A DNA stretch of 64,000 bases from Anaeramoeba flamelloides (lineage: Eukaryota > Metamonada > Anaeramoebidae): contig JANTQA010000057.1 in assembly GCA_027625915.1 (NCBI GenBank), positions 3,968,001 through 4,032,000 on the forward strand, read 5' to 3'. This document shows positions 12,671 through 23,893 of the stretch, piece by piece. How positions within the stretch are numbered: the stretch's first letter is position 1; each line of letters starts with the position of its first letter. Made by a program: the position numbers and the translations under genes. The notes under the pieces were generated by a model. That model saw only the letters and a program-made list of their open reading frames with translations, had not been told where the DNA came from and ran no database searches.

Positions 12671-13799
12671 TTATACAATCATTAATTGACTTGCAAGTGA
12701 ATTAACAAAAGATATATTTGAGAATTCTTTTTGATTTATTAAATTTAATTGGTTTTCTTCATTATCAGTATTAGTATTAGTAACTATCTCTTTACCCATT
12801 TCAATTTCAGTTTCCTTGTTTTTATCTTTCTCTTGTTCCACCTCTTTATTTAAATTTTGATCTGGTTTAAGTAATTTTTGAAAGTTTGTAATAGTTTTTC
12901 GTAAAGAAAGTATGTTTTTTTTTAACTTATGATTTAATGAAAGAAGATTTCGTTTAATTTTTTTTTTCGGATTGTAAATTTTCTAAAATCATAACCATTT
13001 GTGATTCTAACTTGCTATATCTTGATTTATTCTTTTTCCTTTCATCAAGTAATTCATAGGATAATATTTTACAGGTTTTATGTTTTTCAAAAAAAGATGT
13101 TTTATTTACATCTAATATTTTATCTAATAAAACTTTTATTCTTCCTATCGATTCTTGCTTGGTTTCAATGTTTTGAAATATTTCCATTATTTCTTCAATA
13201 GCATCGGCAATGTCTAAATGTGTTTTGTCAATTGTTCTTGATTTTTGTTCATTTACAACTTTCTGTGTTTTTATATTAAGTTCTACTTTTGAATTGTCTT
13301 GTTGTTCATTTTGATTTTTATCGTCATTTTGATTTTTTTCTGTCTCCCTGTCGTTCTCTTTATCTTTTTCTTTTTCTTTATCCTTTTCTTTTTCTGTCTC
13401 TTGTTCACTGTTTTCTCCTTTCTCGTTTTCTTTCTTTGTTTCACTTTCATTAACTCTTTCATCATTATTGTTTTCATTCCTATCTTCTTTGTCCTCCTTT
13501 TCAGTTTCACTTACCTTTTCCATTTCACCCTCCTTTTTTTTCTCTTGATCTATTTCTTTAATATTTTTTTTTATCTTTTTTTGCTTTTTTTTTTGTGTTT
13601 CTTTGTTTTCCTTTTCCTTTTCTTCCACATGCACATTTTCTTGGCGTTGCTTTGTATCTATATCTTTCGTCTGTTCCTTTCCTTTTCCCTTTCCTGTACT
13701 TTTGACACTTTCAAAACTTTGGTTGTTTACTTGATTAAAAGTTAGGGTTAAGGACTCTAATGGTAGTATTTCATTACTATTAACATAAAGTTTCCCCAT
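12671..13799 (-). CDS. K/E-rich coiled-coil protein, frame changes at an A10 run
   Basis: I do not recognise the family. The first frame (13799-12954) gives 281 residues: a short N-terminal segment (MGKLYVNSNEILPLESL), a low-complexity K/E/N/D region (about 40-170), then a helical, probably coiled-coil segment from about 190. It stops just after the run of ten T's at 12958-12967 (A10 on the coding strand). Directly beyond, another frame stays open for about 90 codons to a TAA at 12671-12673 and continues with similar composition (SLNHKLKKN..., NFQKLLKPD..., SLASQLMIV). The likeliest reading is one protein of about 375 residues with a one-base indel in the homopolymer, either a sequence error or a real mutation. 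The frame is also open for about 40 codons upstream of the ATG, so an upstream exon is possible. Confidence 0.65.
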
Positions 13800-15435
13800 A
13801 CTTGGAGACGATGGAATTTTTTTAAATTTTAAATTAGAATGTACATTATCGGTTAAATGCCCAGTTTTATAATTTTTTTGTTCAAAATCGGATAAAATTT
13901 GGTTATTATTGAACTTTCCGTTTTAAAATTCAATTTCTAGAAATTGCTCTGTCGTTTCTGATATTATCATTTGAGAAAGTGTTATAGAGCCAATTTTAAA
14001 AACTAAAGTGGTTAAAAATATATATTTTTATTATTATAATAAAATATGAAAAGGCATGGAAAAAAGAAGTTCAGGAATGAAAAAAAAAAAATAATAAATT
14101 AATTTGAGAAAGTAAAATTTAATAATATAATAGGAAAAAAGTGAAATTATTGTTTTCTAAAAATAAAACCTTTAAAAAAGACCAATAATAAATAATTAAA
14201 AATAATTTCGTTTGATCAAAATAATCTCGTAATGTTTTATAAAACTATTAACAAAAAGTTTTTAATTCTATCTAGAAGACTGTTGATAAACGTTAATAGA
14301 TCTATTTTATGTACTTGGTTAAAAAAAGGTTTTGCTCATACTTTTTAAAAACAATAATAGTATTGATTTTTAAATTTGGTACAGCTATTTTAAAAAAGTG
14401 AGAACTTTTGTTTTTTTATAGATTGAAGAAATTAAAATTGTAAAAAAAAATAAATTTTAAAAAGGAATGAGTATAATTTTTTATAAAAATCATTTTTTTC
14501 TGACTTTTTTATTTTAACAAAAGGAAATAAATAACCCTTTGTTTATGGGATAGAGGTTTGTGTGGGAAGAAAAGTGCTTTTAAAAAATTTTAGTCCTTTT
14601 TGAAAACTTGATTTTTTTTAAAATCAAAAAAATTTAAAAAATTCTCTAAAAAATTACTCACTTTTTTAAAATAGCTGTAAAATAATTTACTTTGTTTTAT
14701 TTTTTAAGGTATTGGCCTTTGATGTTATATTTAGAAAATTAAAGTGGGTCTTTATTGAAAGCAAATCATATTAATGCTCCATGGTTAAATGCCTCTAAAA
14801 ATCATGTTGTGTAAATAATACTAAAAGTTGATCTCAGCAATTAAAGATTAATCAATATATTTTTTTGGTGGAAAATCCATTATTTTGAAAGTATAATATT
14901 TTTTTCAAAAAAAAAATTACTTTTAACTCTGATCTACTTTCAAAAATCTTTTGTAATATGTACTTGACTTTTAAAATATGCTTTTTTGTTGAAAATTCGT
15001 TCTCTGATTACAATAATAACTTTTGAGACCGGTTCCTCTTGAACTTTTTCAAATGAAAATAGTGATTATTAAGATAGATGCTATTGAACCAAGCACCAAA
15101 ATAATTTGAATATGACAGTATAAGAAACGTAGTTATCATAATTTTCGCAATTTTATTTTGGTAAAAAATATTTTTTTTTGTTTGAAAAAAAAAAAATCTT
15201 GAATTGGTTATTCTTTTGAATACAAGTCAATATCCCATTGCTGAAGTAATTTAATTATTGAAATATATTTTAATGGAATATTTATAACAAAAATTTTTTT
15301 TTTTTTTTTTTTCGATATATACTATCTTTTTTTCTTTTTTCTTTTTTCATTTTCATTTTCTTTTTCTTTTTCTTTTTCTTTTTCTTTTTTTCTTCTTCTT
15401 CTATTAAATTGAATTGATCTTGAAATAAAGATGTA
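13800..15435. other. Intergenic, possible element relic
   Basis: No gene is seen. The sequence at about 14740-14800, including CTCCATGGTTAAATGCCTCT, resembles the end sequence of the TTAA-flanked elements at 34866-35613 and 39163-39913 and may be an old relic. A pyrimidine-rich CTTTTT microsatellite lies at about 15358-15405. Confidence 0.4.
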
Positions 15436-15633
15436 CAGTCAGTTTCACTTTTAAGGCACAAACTTTCAACGGAATTTAAGGCACAAAAAAATCTCAAATT
15501 AAGGCACAAAATTTGGAATTTTTTTTTTTTACAATTTATTTTTACTAGAAATTGAATTTTGTGCTTTAATTTAAGATTTTTTTTGTACCTTAAATTTCGT
15601 TGAAAGTTTGTGCCTTAAAAGTGAAACTGACTA
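15436..15633. mobile_element. Palindromic TA-MITE, copy 1
   Basis: The 198-bp element is almost a perfect palindrome: it opens CAGTCAGTTTCACTTTTAAG and closes with the complement. It is flanked by TA on each side. The second arm has one change near its tip. Length, CAG ends and TA flanks fit a Tc1/mariner-derived MITE. Confidence 0.85.
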
Positions 15634-15999
15634 TAATATTTTTTTCCAAAAAAAAAAATACATGATTGGTCTGTAAAAATATATTGAAATTTTAAAATTA
15701 TAGAATCTAAATAATGGTATCTATTTTAAAAACAAATTTAAAGAATGAATTATCAACATTCATGCTTTTTTATTTCAAACTTGCAAAATATATTGCTTAA
15801 ATTTGTCTCAAAATATAAATTAATCCTTTAAAAATTTCAATTTTTTTATAAAAAGAAATATTTGACTAAAGTGAATATTTTAACAAGCGGCGTTCAAATA
15901 TTGAAAAAATCATTAATTGGGTGAAAAATTAAACACAATAATCAATTACAAACTTTATATAAATATAATTGTTGATTAAGTCTTCTCAAAACAAAATTA
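15634..15999. other. Spacer between MITEs
   Basis: AT-rich DNA with no gene or repeat that I can recognise. Confidence 0.5.
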
Positions 16000-16197
16000 C
16001 AGTCAGTTTCACTTTTAAGGCACAAACTTTCAACGGAATTTAAGGCACAATAAAAATCTCAAATTAAGGCACAAAATTTGGAATTTTTTTTTTTACAATT
16101 TATTTTTACTAGAAATTGAATTTTGTGCTTTAATTTGAGATTTTTATTGTGCCTTAAATTTCGTTGAAAGTTTGTGCCTTAAAAGTGAAACTGACTG
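16000..16197. mobile_element. Palindromic TA-MITE, copy 2
   Basis: The 198-bp element has intact CAGTCAG/CTGACTG ends between two TA dinucleotides. The arms are nearly identical, so this is among the youngest-looking copies. Confidence 0.88.
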
Positions 16198-17171
16198 TAA
16201 AAAAAATAATTATTTTTCAAGTTCTAAATGAATTTTTTAAATAAACTTTTTTTCAGTCAAAGGTGACCAGTTTTGACCAACGGATTACGTGTGTTTAAAG
16301 TGTTTGAATAGATATTAGAAAAAAAAATTTATTTTGGAAATTTCAAAATTGAAATCATTTTTTCATATTTTGATTTTTACTTTTTTTCGTTTTTTTTATT
16401 ATAAGAAATATAGCCACAAGATTTCCCAAAATGATTCCATTTTTGGACTTTTTAGAATCACAAAATTTTTAATTTTGGTTCTTATTTCGATTAAAACGCT
16501 ATCAGTTTTTTTATCAACAGTTTCTACTTGTTAAAGTCACTTTAAGAATAATTTTTCAAAAAGATTAAAAATTATTTAATTCTGATTCTATGTAATCAAA
16601 TCAAAAAAAATTCTTTATTTTGTCCAAAACTCTATTTAAAAAAAAAAAGATTCTTTTGATTTCCTTTCAAAGTAAAATAATTTTCTTGTGAGGAATAAAT
16701 CTTAAAAGTACATCAGAATTGGTGAAAAGATTAATTAAAACTTTAATTTTGAGAAGAAAAATTTCAAATATTTATTTTTTTGTGAAATATTGAGAATCTT
16801 TTTAATAATTTTTTAAAAAAAATATTTATTAATTTTGAGAATGATGGGATTCTATAAAATCCCAAATTTAAAAAATAATAAGTTGAAACTGTCGTTGAAA
16901 TAAAAAAGAACCATATGGTTCTATGGAATAAAAATTAGAATTATATGAGGTTTTTTTCAAAAAAGAATCAAAATGTGAACTCTTTTGTTCATTAAGTAAA
17001 AAGGTGCTATTTATATGCTATTGATAATGTGAAAATGCTTGTAGAAAAATCATATTGATTTCTATTGGAATTTTCTTTGATTTTCAATTGAAGATCAAAA
17101 TTAATCTTGTTGTTTTTTTTTCAATAGTATTAGATAAGAATTTGGGTTTTTCAATTTGAAAATAAAATCTA
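16198..17171. other. Intergenic, no gene seen
   Basis: AT-rich sequence. The 66-codon plus-strand open frame at 16334-16534 has no motif. A small hairpin sits near 16848-16865 (GGGATTCTATAAAATCCC). Confidence 0.5.
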
Positions 17172-17369
17172 CAGTCAGTTTCACTTTTAAGGCACAAACT
17201 TTCAACTAAATTTAAGGCACAATAAAAATCTCAAATTAAAGCACAAAATTCAAATTCTAGTAAAATAAATTGTAAAAAAAAAAAATTCCAAATTTTGTGC
17301 CTTAATTTGAGATTTTTATTGTGCCTTAAATTTCGTTGAAAGTTTGTGCCTTAAAAGTGAAACTGACTG
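17172..17369. mobile_element. Palindromic TA-MITE, copy 3
   Basis: The 198-bp element has intact ends and TA flanks. It lies just upstream of, or within, the degraded 5' part of the second LINE copy. Confidence 0.87.
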
Positions 17370-17571
17370 TAAAATACTTCCAATGACTGTATCTTTTAGA
17401 TACTCTTTGAATTGGAAGTCTCAAATTTAGTCACTTCAAAATTCTCTCTTTAACAGATTAGACAAGTTATTGTCTAATCCTTAACAATAAATCAAAACTC
17501 TGTTTTTTAAGACATTTCTTGAAAAAAATTTCAGGCCAGTGTAGCAGTTTTAAATTTATTTAATGAATTTA

Positions 17572-17772
17572 CAGTCAGTTTCACTTTTAAGGCACAAACT
17601 TTCAACGAAATTTAAGGCACAATAAAAATCTCAAATTAAGGCACAAAATTTGGAATTTTTTTTTTTTTACAATTTATTTTTACTAGAATTTGAATTTTGT
17701 GCTTTAATTTGAGATTTTTTTTTGTGCTTTAAATTTCGTTGAAAGTTTGTGCCTTAAAAGTGAAACTGACTG
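17572..17772. mobile_element. Palindromic TA-MITE, copy 4, inside LINE copy 2
   Basis: The 201-bp element has TA flanks. LINE protein signal is present on both sides (VAVLNLF before; a VTIDIK-like string after), which shows that the MITE landed in the LINE. Confidence 0.87.
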
Positions 17773-18734
17773 TAATAAAATAAAAAATAAGTATAAAAAA
17801 TATTTATTTAGTCACAATTGATATAAAAAATGTTTTGATTCTATTCACCATTCACTTATCTATCAATCAATTAAAAAATTTATCAAAAATAAATTAATAA
17901 AAAAATTTTTTTAGCTTATTATTGAAAAAAAGGGATAGGTATATATCAAGGAGATCCTTTATCATCATTATTATTTGGCTTTATCACACATTTTCTTTTA
18001 GACAAACTTAAAGGATTAGCAATACATATTCAAATGTTTGCTGATGATTTAATTTTAATTATGAAAGGTTCGTTGATAGAAATAAATTTTCAAATTAAAA
18101 AAATATATAATATATTTAGAGATTTCGAAATGAACCCAAATAATAAAAAACCAAAAAAACTCTAAACTCAAATGGAATTTTATATCTTGGCATATGGTTC
18201 GATAAAAAACCCACTTAAAATTTAATCTTAACAAGGTTAAAACCTATTTCAAAAAATTAACCAATATATTACAACAAAAAAATTTTTCTAATGGATTAAA
18301 AATTCGATTCTTTAAAGCAGTTCTACATGACCAATTATTATATGGACTTGAAATATTTAATTTAACACAAAAAGATTTCAATTCCATAGATATTTGGATT
18401 AATAAAACTATTACAAATTTTTTATTAATAAACCCACACTCTTCTAGACTCATTTATAAAACTGAAGCTAAAATTGACTCTGCTAGAATAACAATATATA
18501 AAAGAAGAATTAGAGCTTAATTCAAAAACTCAAAAGCTTAGATTTTGATACATTAATTGAACATCTTCCATTTAGAGAAAAAGAAACTGAAAATATTAAT
18601 TGGAAATCAAAAAACCTAAAAAAATTAGAAATCGAACTTGAAAATCATAGAAAAAAACAACTTGAAATCAGTTCAAGTTGGAAAGTACAAAATTATTTAA
18701 AAATTATATCAATTCAAAATGATATTAATAAACA

Positions 18735-18822
18735 GTCGTGTCTAGGTTTTTTTTAATTTAAGAAATAAACAGAAAATTTAATAAATTTTCTGTTTATTTC
18801 TTAAATCAAAAAAAACCTAACG
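18735..18822. mobile_element. 88-bp foldback insertion in LINE copy 2
   Basis: The near-perfect hairpin opens GTCGTGTCTAGG and closes CCTAACG, with about 40-bp arms. ACA lies on both sides (18732-18734 and 18823-18825). It splits a LINE stretch that is continuous in the copy at 27612-29339 (the K-Q-Q-K-Y-L-N-W region). Confidence 0.65.
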
Positions 18823-19395
18823 ACAAAAGATATTTAAAATGGAGGGTTCAACTTCGATTTTAAAATTAAGAAATTATACAAATTATCTAAATAGATACTC
18901 TTATGTTATGAACAAAGATAAATCAAAAAATTGCAATTTATGCAAAAAAATAAATAATTTAGATATCATTGAAGATTTAGATCATTTTCTCTGGAACTGC
19001 CCAGCCTATGAAAATAATCGAAAAATCTGGATATCTAAATTAAAAAAAACAAATATTTCTAATATATTAAATAAAAATAATATTATTAATATTATTAGAA
19101 AAAAGGACTCAACAACCTTATTATCCCTAGTGAATAATAGGAGTATTTTTGACTCTTTAACACAATTCCTAAATAAAAATTGAGGAATTCGGGCAAACAA
19201 GAGGAATTGATAATTCCTCCCTTAAATAATAAAAAAAAAAAATGTTTTTTCTTTTGTATTTAACTTATATTTTTTGTTCTTAATTTTATTTATCTTTTAT
19301 TTTTCGTTCTTAATGTTCTTTTTCTTTTTCTTTTTCTTTTGATTTTTTTGTTCTTAATTTTCCTTTTCTTTTACTTTTTCTTGTTCTTGTTCTTG

Positions 19396-22300
19396 TTATT
19401 TTTCTTTTTCTTTTTCTTGTTCTCGTTCTCTATCTGGTTTATTGAAAGCTAATAATCCTCTATGTGCCAAATTCTTTCCTAAATAGACTTCTAAATTTGA
19501 TTGGCAGATGATTATTAAATCAGGATTTTTATCTAAATATTGCTGATTAACACATTCTGAAATTTGACGATTTGTCAACCAGAAATAAAAAAAATGTTGA
19601 AAAATTGGATTATTCTTATTCTTGTTTGTTAAACCATTTTCGATACATTTTTTGGTTTGTTTATACCATTTTTTAATTTGTGAAAAGTTAATAGTTAAAT
19701 TATTTGAAAGAACTGTATGTTTCAATTGACATGATATTAAAACAGGTTTTAAATTATTGTCATAACGAATTATAAACGAATCAACTAATGGATTTCCTTT
19801 ACTGCATTTTATTATACAAGATTCTTTATTTTGAATTTTTTCCTTCATATTTTCAACTTGATCTAAATCATTTAGAATCTTTAAAAAATTATTGTTTATC
19901 AAAATTGAATTCTGTTTTTTGATACAATGATTCTGATGAAAATATTTTTTTAAGTTTGATAATTGAATTAATTGAGATTGCTTATTTGAAATATAAGCTC
20001 CTCGATAAATTGTCTTTAAAGGAAGACATACTATTGAAGATGATGATAATGATGATGATGATGTTGTTGTTGTTGTCTTTGTTATTTTTGTATTCTTCTT
20101 GTAATAATTGAAAAGAGTATTATTGTAAACTCTTTCAAATTCAAGATGAAAATTTTCAAAATCTTGCCAATTCCATTCTTCTTTGAGATTGATCGGTTTT
20201 AAATATTGGTTTTCAAATATCAAATATTTTTGATTGAGATAATGCAAAAAAATAAAAGGGATATATACTAAAAATTTATTTTTTTCTGATGTTGATGATG
20301 ATGGTATTAAAAACAATGTTCCTTCTCGTTCTAAATCATGAAATTTCAAATTGTTTTGCTGAATAATTTGATCATTTCTATAAATTGGTATTAATAGTAA
20401 AGATAATTCCAAGATTCTTTTTGATATTTCCTCATTTTTATGGAATTCTCCAAAGAAATATTTGATATTAAGCTGTGAAAATATTTTGGTTTCAATTCGA
20501 TTTAGTGATTCAACATTAGATTGATTTTCATAAAAAGATTTTTCATATTTTTTTAATAGCTTTTGAAATTCATTCAAATATCTTGGTATTGAGCCAATAT
20601 CTCCAAGAATTATTTGAAATACATTTTTTTCTTCATCGATCAGGTGCTTTGTCAATATTTGTTTCATAAACCCATTTTTTAATTGTTTTGTATAATTTTG
20701 GAATATTCTTTTAATTGATTCAAATTTCAATGGTTTAAGATTAATTAAATTTCTTGAATATTCTGTTGAAAGAAATGAGATATCAAATTCAGACGTTCCA
20801 GTGCAAATCGGAACTATACAAATTTCTTCAAAATGTGTCATTATGTGACCTATCGCTTTTAACAATTCTTTGAAATTTGATTTACTTTCTTGATAACAAT
20901 CTTGTTTATTTTCAAAACTTATTTGCTGCTGATTTTTATTTTTCATTTCCTTTATTAAATATTTAGTCATTTGATCAATATATAATTGAAATTCGTCAAT
21001 GTGAAATATAAATATTAAAGGAATAAAAGAATTTGGCTTTGTATTATTTTTTTCGTCTTGGATTTTCTTGTTCTTTTTCTTTTTCTTTTTTTTGTTTTGT
21101 TATGTTCCTGTTGATTATGTATTGAAATATATCTTCAGTTGTAAAGATATTTGGATCGATTAAATTTCTTTTTAATAGAGAAAAAAAATTTTTAAGTGAA
21201 AAACCCAACAAATTACAAGTAATTCGAAGTCCTAAGCAAACTTCCGGTTGATATTTTAAATCAATTTCAGGATTGAATTTCGATCCATTAGAGAGATCCA
21301 TATATAAAGATTGTGAATTATTAAGAATAGCTCGGTACATAAGTTGAACTCTTTCATTGGTTTGGTTTCTGTTCTGTTGTGGTTTCTTATTTTGATCTTG
21401 TTGAAGAAAAAGAATTGATTCTTTACTGCATTTTTTTTGACAGAAAGGCAAAAATTCATCACCTAATCTTGTTTTCCCAAGACCTGCACCACCAGGGATC
21501 AAAATAAAATTGTGTGCTCTTTTCTCCTTTTCATAACCACGTTCATTAAAATTCTTTTCTAAAATATCAAACATTGTTTCTAACTCTTCTTCTCGATCAA
21601 CGAATTCTAATAACCCTTCTCCTTTTTCTTTTTGAAGATTTAATGAAACCAATTTCTTGGTTCTTTTGAAAATTTTGAATTGTTGATATGATAACTTGCT
21701 CTAAGCTTTTTATATTTTCTATAATTTGATTTTTCAGATTGGAAAGTTGAAAAAAAAAAACAAAAAATAAAATAAAAAATAAAATCAAAAAATAAAGGAT
21801 CGATTAAGAAAAGAAAGAGATTCAGAAAAAATTTCAAACCTTTCTTTTCGAACTGTTGTTTTTTTTTGTTTTTTTCAATTGAAAACATTTTCATTTTTTT
21901 TGTAGTTTCAATTAAATTTAGTTGGTTTGTTTGAGAAAGTTCAATTCTTTGGTTTTGTTCTTTGATTAGTTTATTTTGTTTATCTATTAGAATGTTTTGT
22001 TCTTTGATTTGTTCGTTTTGTTTGTCAATTTGAATGTTTTGTTCTTCGATTTGAAGGTTTTGTTCTTCGATTGAATTTAATAAAAAGATTTTTAATTGAA
22101 TATTTTCTTGTTCTTGATCTGTTAGATTTGTGTTTTTATTGTCTAATCGTTCTTCTAATTTTTTTGTTAATTTCTTGACTGTATTTAGAATTTTAATTTT
22201 CAGACTACATTTTTTATGAAGTTTCTTAAGTTCACCTTTCATTTCATCTCGTTCTTCTTTCATTTCCTCTCGTTCTTCTTCTAGTTTGTTTCTTTTTTCG

Positions 22301-22491
22301 ATCATTTCGTCACGTTCGCTTTCTAGCTTGGTTCTTCTTGACTCCATTTGTTTGCGAACTTGGTTCATTTCATCTAGTTCTTCTTCAAGTTTGGTTCTTT
22401 TTTCTTTCTGTTTATCAAGTTCAACTTCAAGCTTGATTCTTTTTTCTTCCATTTGTTTTTCTCTTTCACTTTGTTCTTGTTTTGGATTCAT
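19396..22491 (-). pseudogene. CRN-like coiled-coil / P-loop NTPase / nuclease-like gene, broken
   Basis: Read from 22491 leftwards. Parts in order: a long N-terminal coiled coil rich in E/K/Q (about 21850-22491, with repeats of the kind IEEQNIQIDKQNEQI); a P-loop NTPase with Walker A IPGGAGLGKTR (about 21465-21500) and a Walker-B-like string of hydrophobics ending HIDEFQ near 21.0 kb; and a long C-terminal region (19396-20970) with LVDSFIIRY...LISCQLKH at about 19715-19800, which resembles the D...(E/Q)xK core of restriction-endonuclease-fold nucleases. This order (leader, NTPase, REase-like) is the one known for Crinkler/RHS-type effectors, so I infer a CRN-like toxin-type gene. The coding signal lies in several frames: one intron is plausible, and there appear to be about two further breaks, so I treat it as a fossil. 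The parts are still well preserved, suggesting it broke recently or that the sequence carries errors. It is divergent from the kinase gene 1.3 kb away. Confidence 0.65.
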
Positions 22492-22613
22492 AAAACAATG
22501 AATGCTTTTTAAAAAATTGTTGACACAACTTTAAATAAGAACAAAAAATGAAAAAATAAGATTAATTTTGGAACCAAAAAAATCAAAGGAATTTCCAAAA
22601 TCAAAGATTTCTA

Positions 22614-22665
22614 AGAAATCACAGAAATCACAGAAATCACAGAAATCACAGAAATCACAGAAACC
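22614..22665 (+). repeat. 9-bp tandem repeat AGAAATCAC
   Basis: There are between five and six head-to-tail copies of AGAAATCAC. The complement (GATTTCTGTGATTTCTGTGA) recurs at 23333-23352 in the same intergenic region, and ATCACAGAAACC occurs again downstream of the kinase gene at 27311-27322. Confidence 0.85.
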
Positions 22666-23332
22666 AAAACTATTTGTTTTAGTTCAATAGAATTTGTAAA
22701 AATCCAAAAATGAATGATATTTTTCAAAGAGAAAGATAATAGTGATTAATGTAACCTTTCTTTTTTTTTTTTAAAAAAAATTGTCAAATAAATTTTTGAG
22801 TTTTTTCATTTTTATCAGTCTCAATTTTTTTCGTTCACTTTTGAAAATTAAAGCCAATAGGAAGGAAAGATGTTACTAAATTTTCGAAGAATCCAAAATT
22901 TAGTCTGATGTTTTGTTTGTTTATCTTTTTTATTTTCAAAATAAAAAAGATAAAAAAAAAATTAATAAAAAATCAACAAAATTTTTCATAATAAATTTGT
23001 TAGTTTTTAGAAACATCCTTCTTCTTCACTTTCATTACTACCACACACCCAAACACCGAACACACACAAACTACAAACAATGAAGAACCAAAGGATCCAA
23101 AACTCATATTTTAATCAAACAACTTTAAAAAAGATTAAAATCAAATTACAAAGCACTTTCTGATTTGGATCTGAGTTAATAATCAAAATAGGAGAGGAGG
23201 AAGGAACCGAAGGAACCGAAATAACCAAAGACCTAAACTAACCTAACTATTTCAACCAAAAGCATTGATAAAAAATTGAAAATTACATTCAAATATAATT
23301 ACTGTATTATTATTTAAGGGATACGTTTCTAT

Positions 23333-23352
23333 GATTTCTGTGATTTCTGTGA
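23333..23352 (-). repeat. Inverted copy of the 9-bp repeat
   Basis: GATTTCTGTGATTTCTGTGA is two units of the 22614-22665 repeat in reverse orientation. Confidence 0.8.
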
Positions 23353-23579
23353 ATCATTTTCTTTGTATTGATTATTAAATTGGAAATTTGTTTTGGCAAA
23401 AAAAAATTATTCGTTAGAAAATAAATATAAAAAACAAATAAATTGTGAAGAATATTTTTCCACAATTCTTAAAAAAAAAATTATTTGTTGTCATTTGTTG
23501 TTGTTCTTAATTCTTTTTGATTAAAAAAATTTGTAAAATTGAACAATCATTAAATTGGAAGATCAATTTGATCATTACC

Positions 23580-23711
23580 CTACAAAATATCGCATGACTT
23601 TTACAAAGCTTTCACCCTTTTAAAAACTTTCTCACAATTTCCAAAACTTTCAAACACTTTTCAACACTTTCAAGGGTGAAAGCTTTGTAATTGTCTAACA
23701 GTATTTTGTAG
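23580..23711. repeat. Hairpin upstream of the kinase gene
   Basis: The outer arms are CTACAAAATA and TATTTTGTAG. The inner arms are ACAAAGCTTTCACCCTT and AAGGGTGAAAGCTTTGT, with a loop rich in AACTTTC. It lies about 105 bp before the ATG at 23817, so it could be a small MITE or part of the transcript leader. Confidence 0.7.
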
Positions 23712-23816
23712 TGAATTTTTTAAATAATCATTTTTTACATTTCCTATCTGTTTTTTAATTTAATTCTTTCCTTTTTATTTTTTGTTTTTAATCCTTTCTT
23801 ATCAATTTTTAAAAAG

Positions 23817-23854
23817 ATGTCAAGGAAAAGAAAAGAACAAATTCGTCAAGGAAG

Positions 23855-23893
<39 letters not shown>

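Larger units (their letters stand above)
17480..19242 (+). mobile_element. LINE copy 2, 5'-truncated and decayed
   Basis: This non-LTR retrotransposon fragment reads in the plus direction. Visible parts, in shifting frames, are a VAVLNLF block before the RT core (about 17540-17570), the motif A region ending F-D-S-I-H-H-S-L (about 17832-17860), motif B GIYQGDPLSS (about 17935-17965), motif C FADDLILI (about 18040), and a C-terminal Cys/His cluster C-N-L-C...H-F-L-W-N-C at 18930-19000. The 3' end has a short hairpin and poly(A) (19190-19242). It carries several frameshifts and stops. A TA-MITE (17572-17772) and a foldback (18735-18822) are inserted in it. The 114-codon open frame at 18839-19183 is its C-terminal piece. 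Confidence 0.85.
22492..23816. promoter_or_regulatory. Divergent intergenic region between the CRN-like genes
   Basis: This 1.3-kb region should contain both promoters. It holds a 9-bp tandem repeat (22614-22665), an inverted short version of the same motif (23333-23352), and a hairpin of about 130 bp (23580-23711) close to the kinase gene start. I cannot identify core promoter elements. Confidence 0.45.

Noticed and set aside
13001-13745. Plus-strand frames rich in F, L and I opposite the K/E-rich gene
   Set aside because: A K/E-rich gene reads as F/L/S on the other strand; this mimics membrane proteins but is a shadow.
15436-17772. Evenly spaced 200-bp palindromes as a designed or regulatory array
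   Set aside because: Each copy has its own TA flanks and sits in different sequence, one inside a LINE; separate insertions explain it.
22614-22665. CRISPR-like array
   Set aside because: The units are 9 bp with no spacers, so this is a simple tandem repeat; the genome is also eukaryotic.
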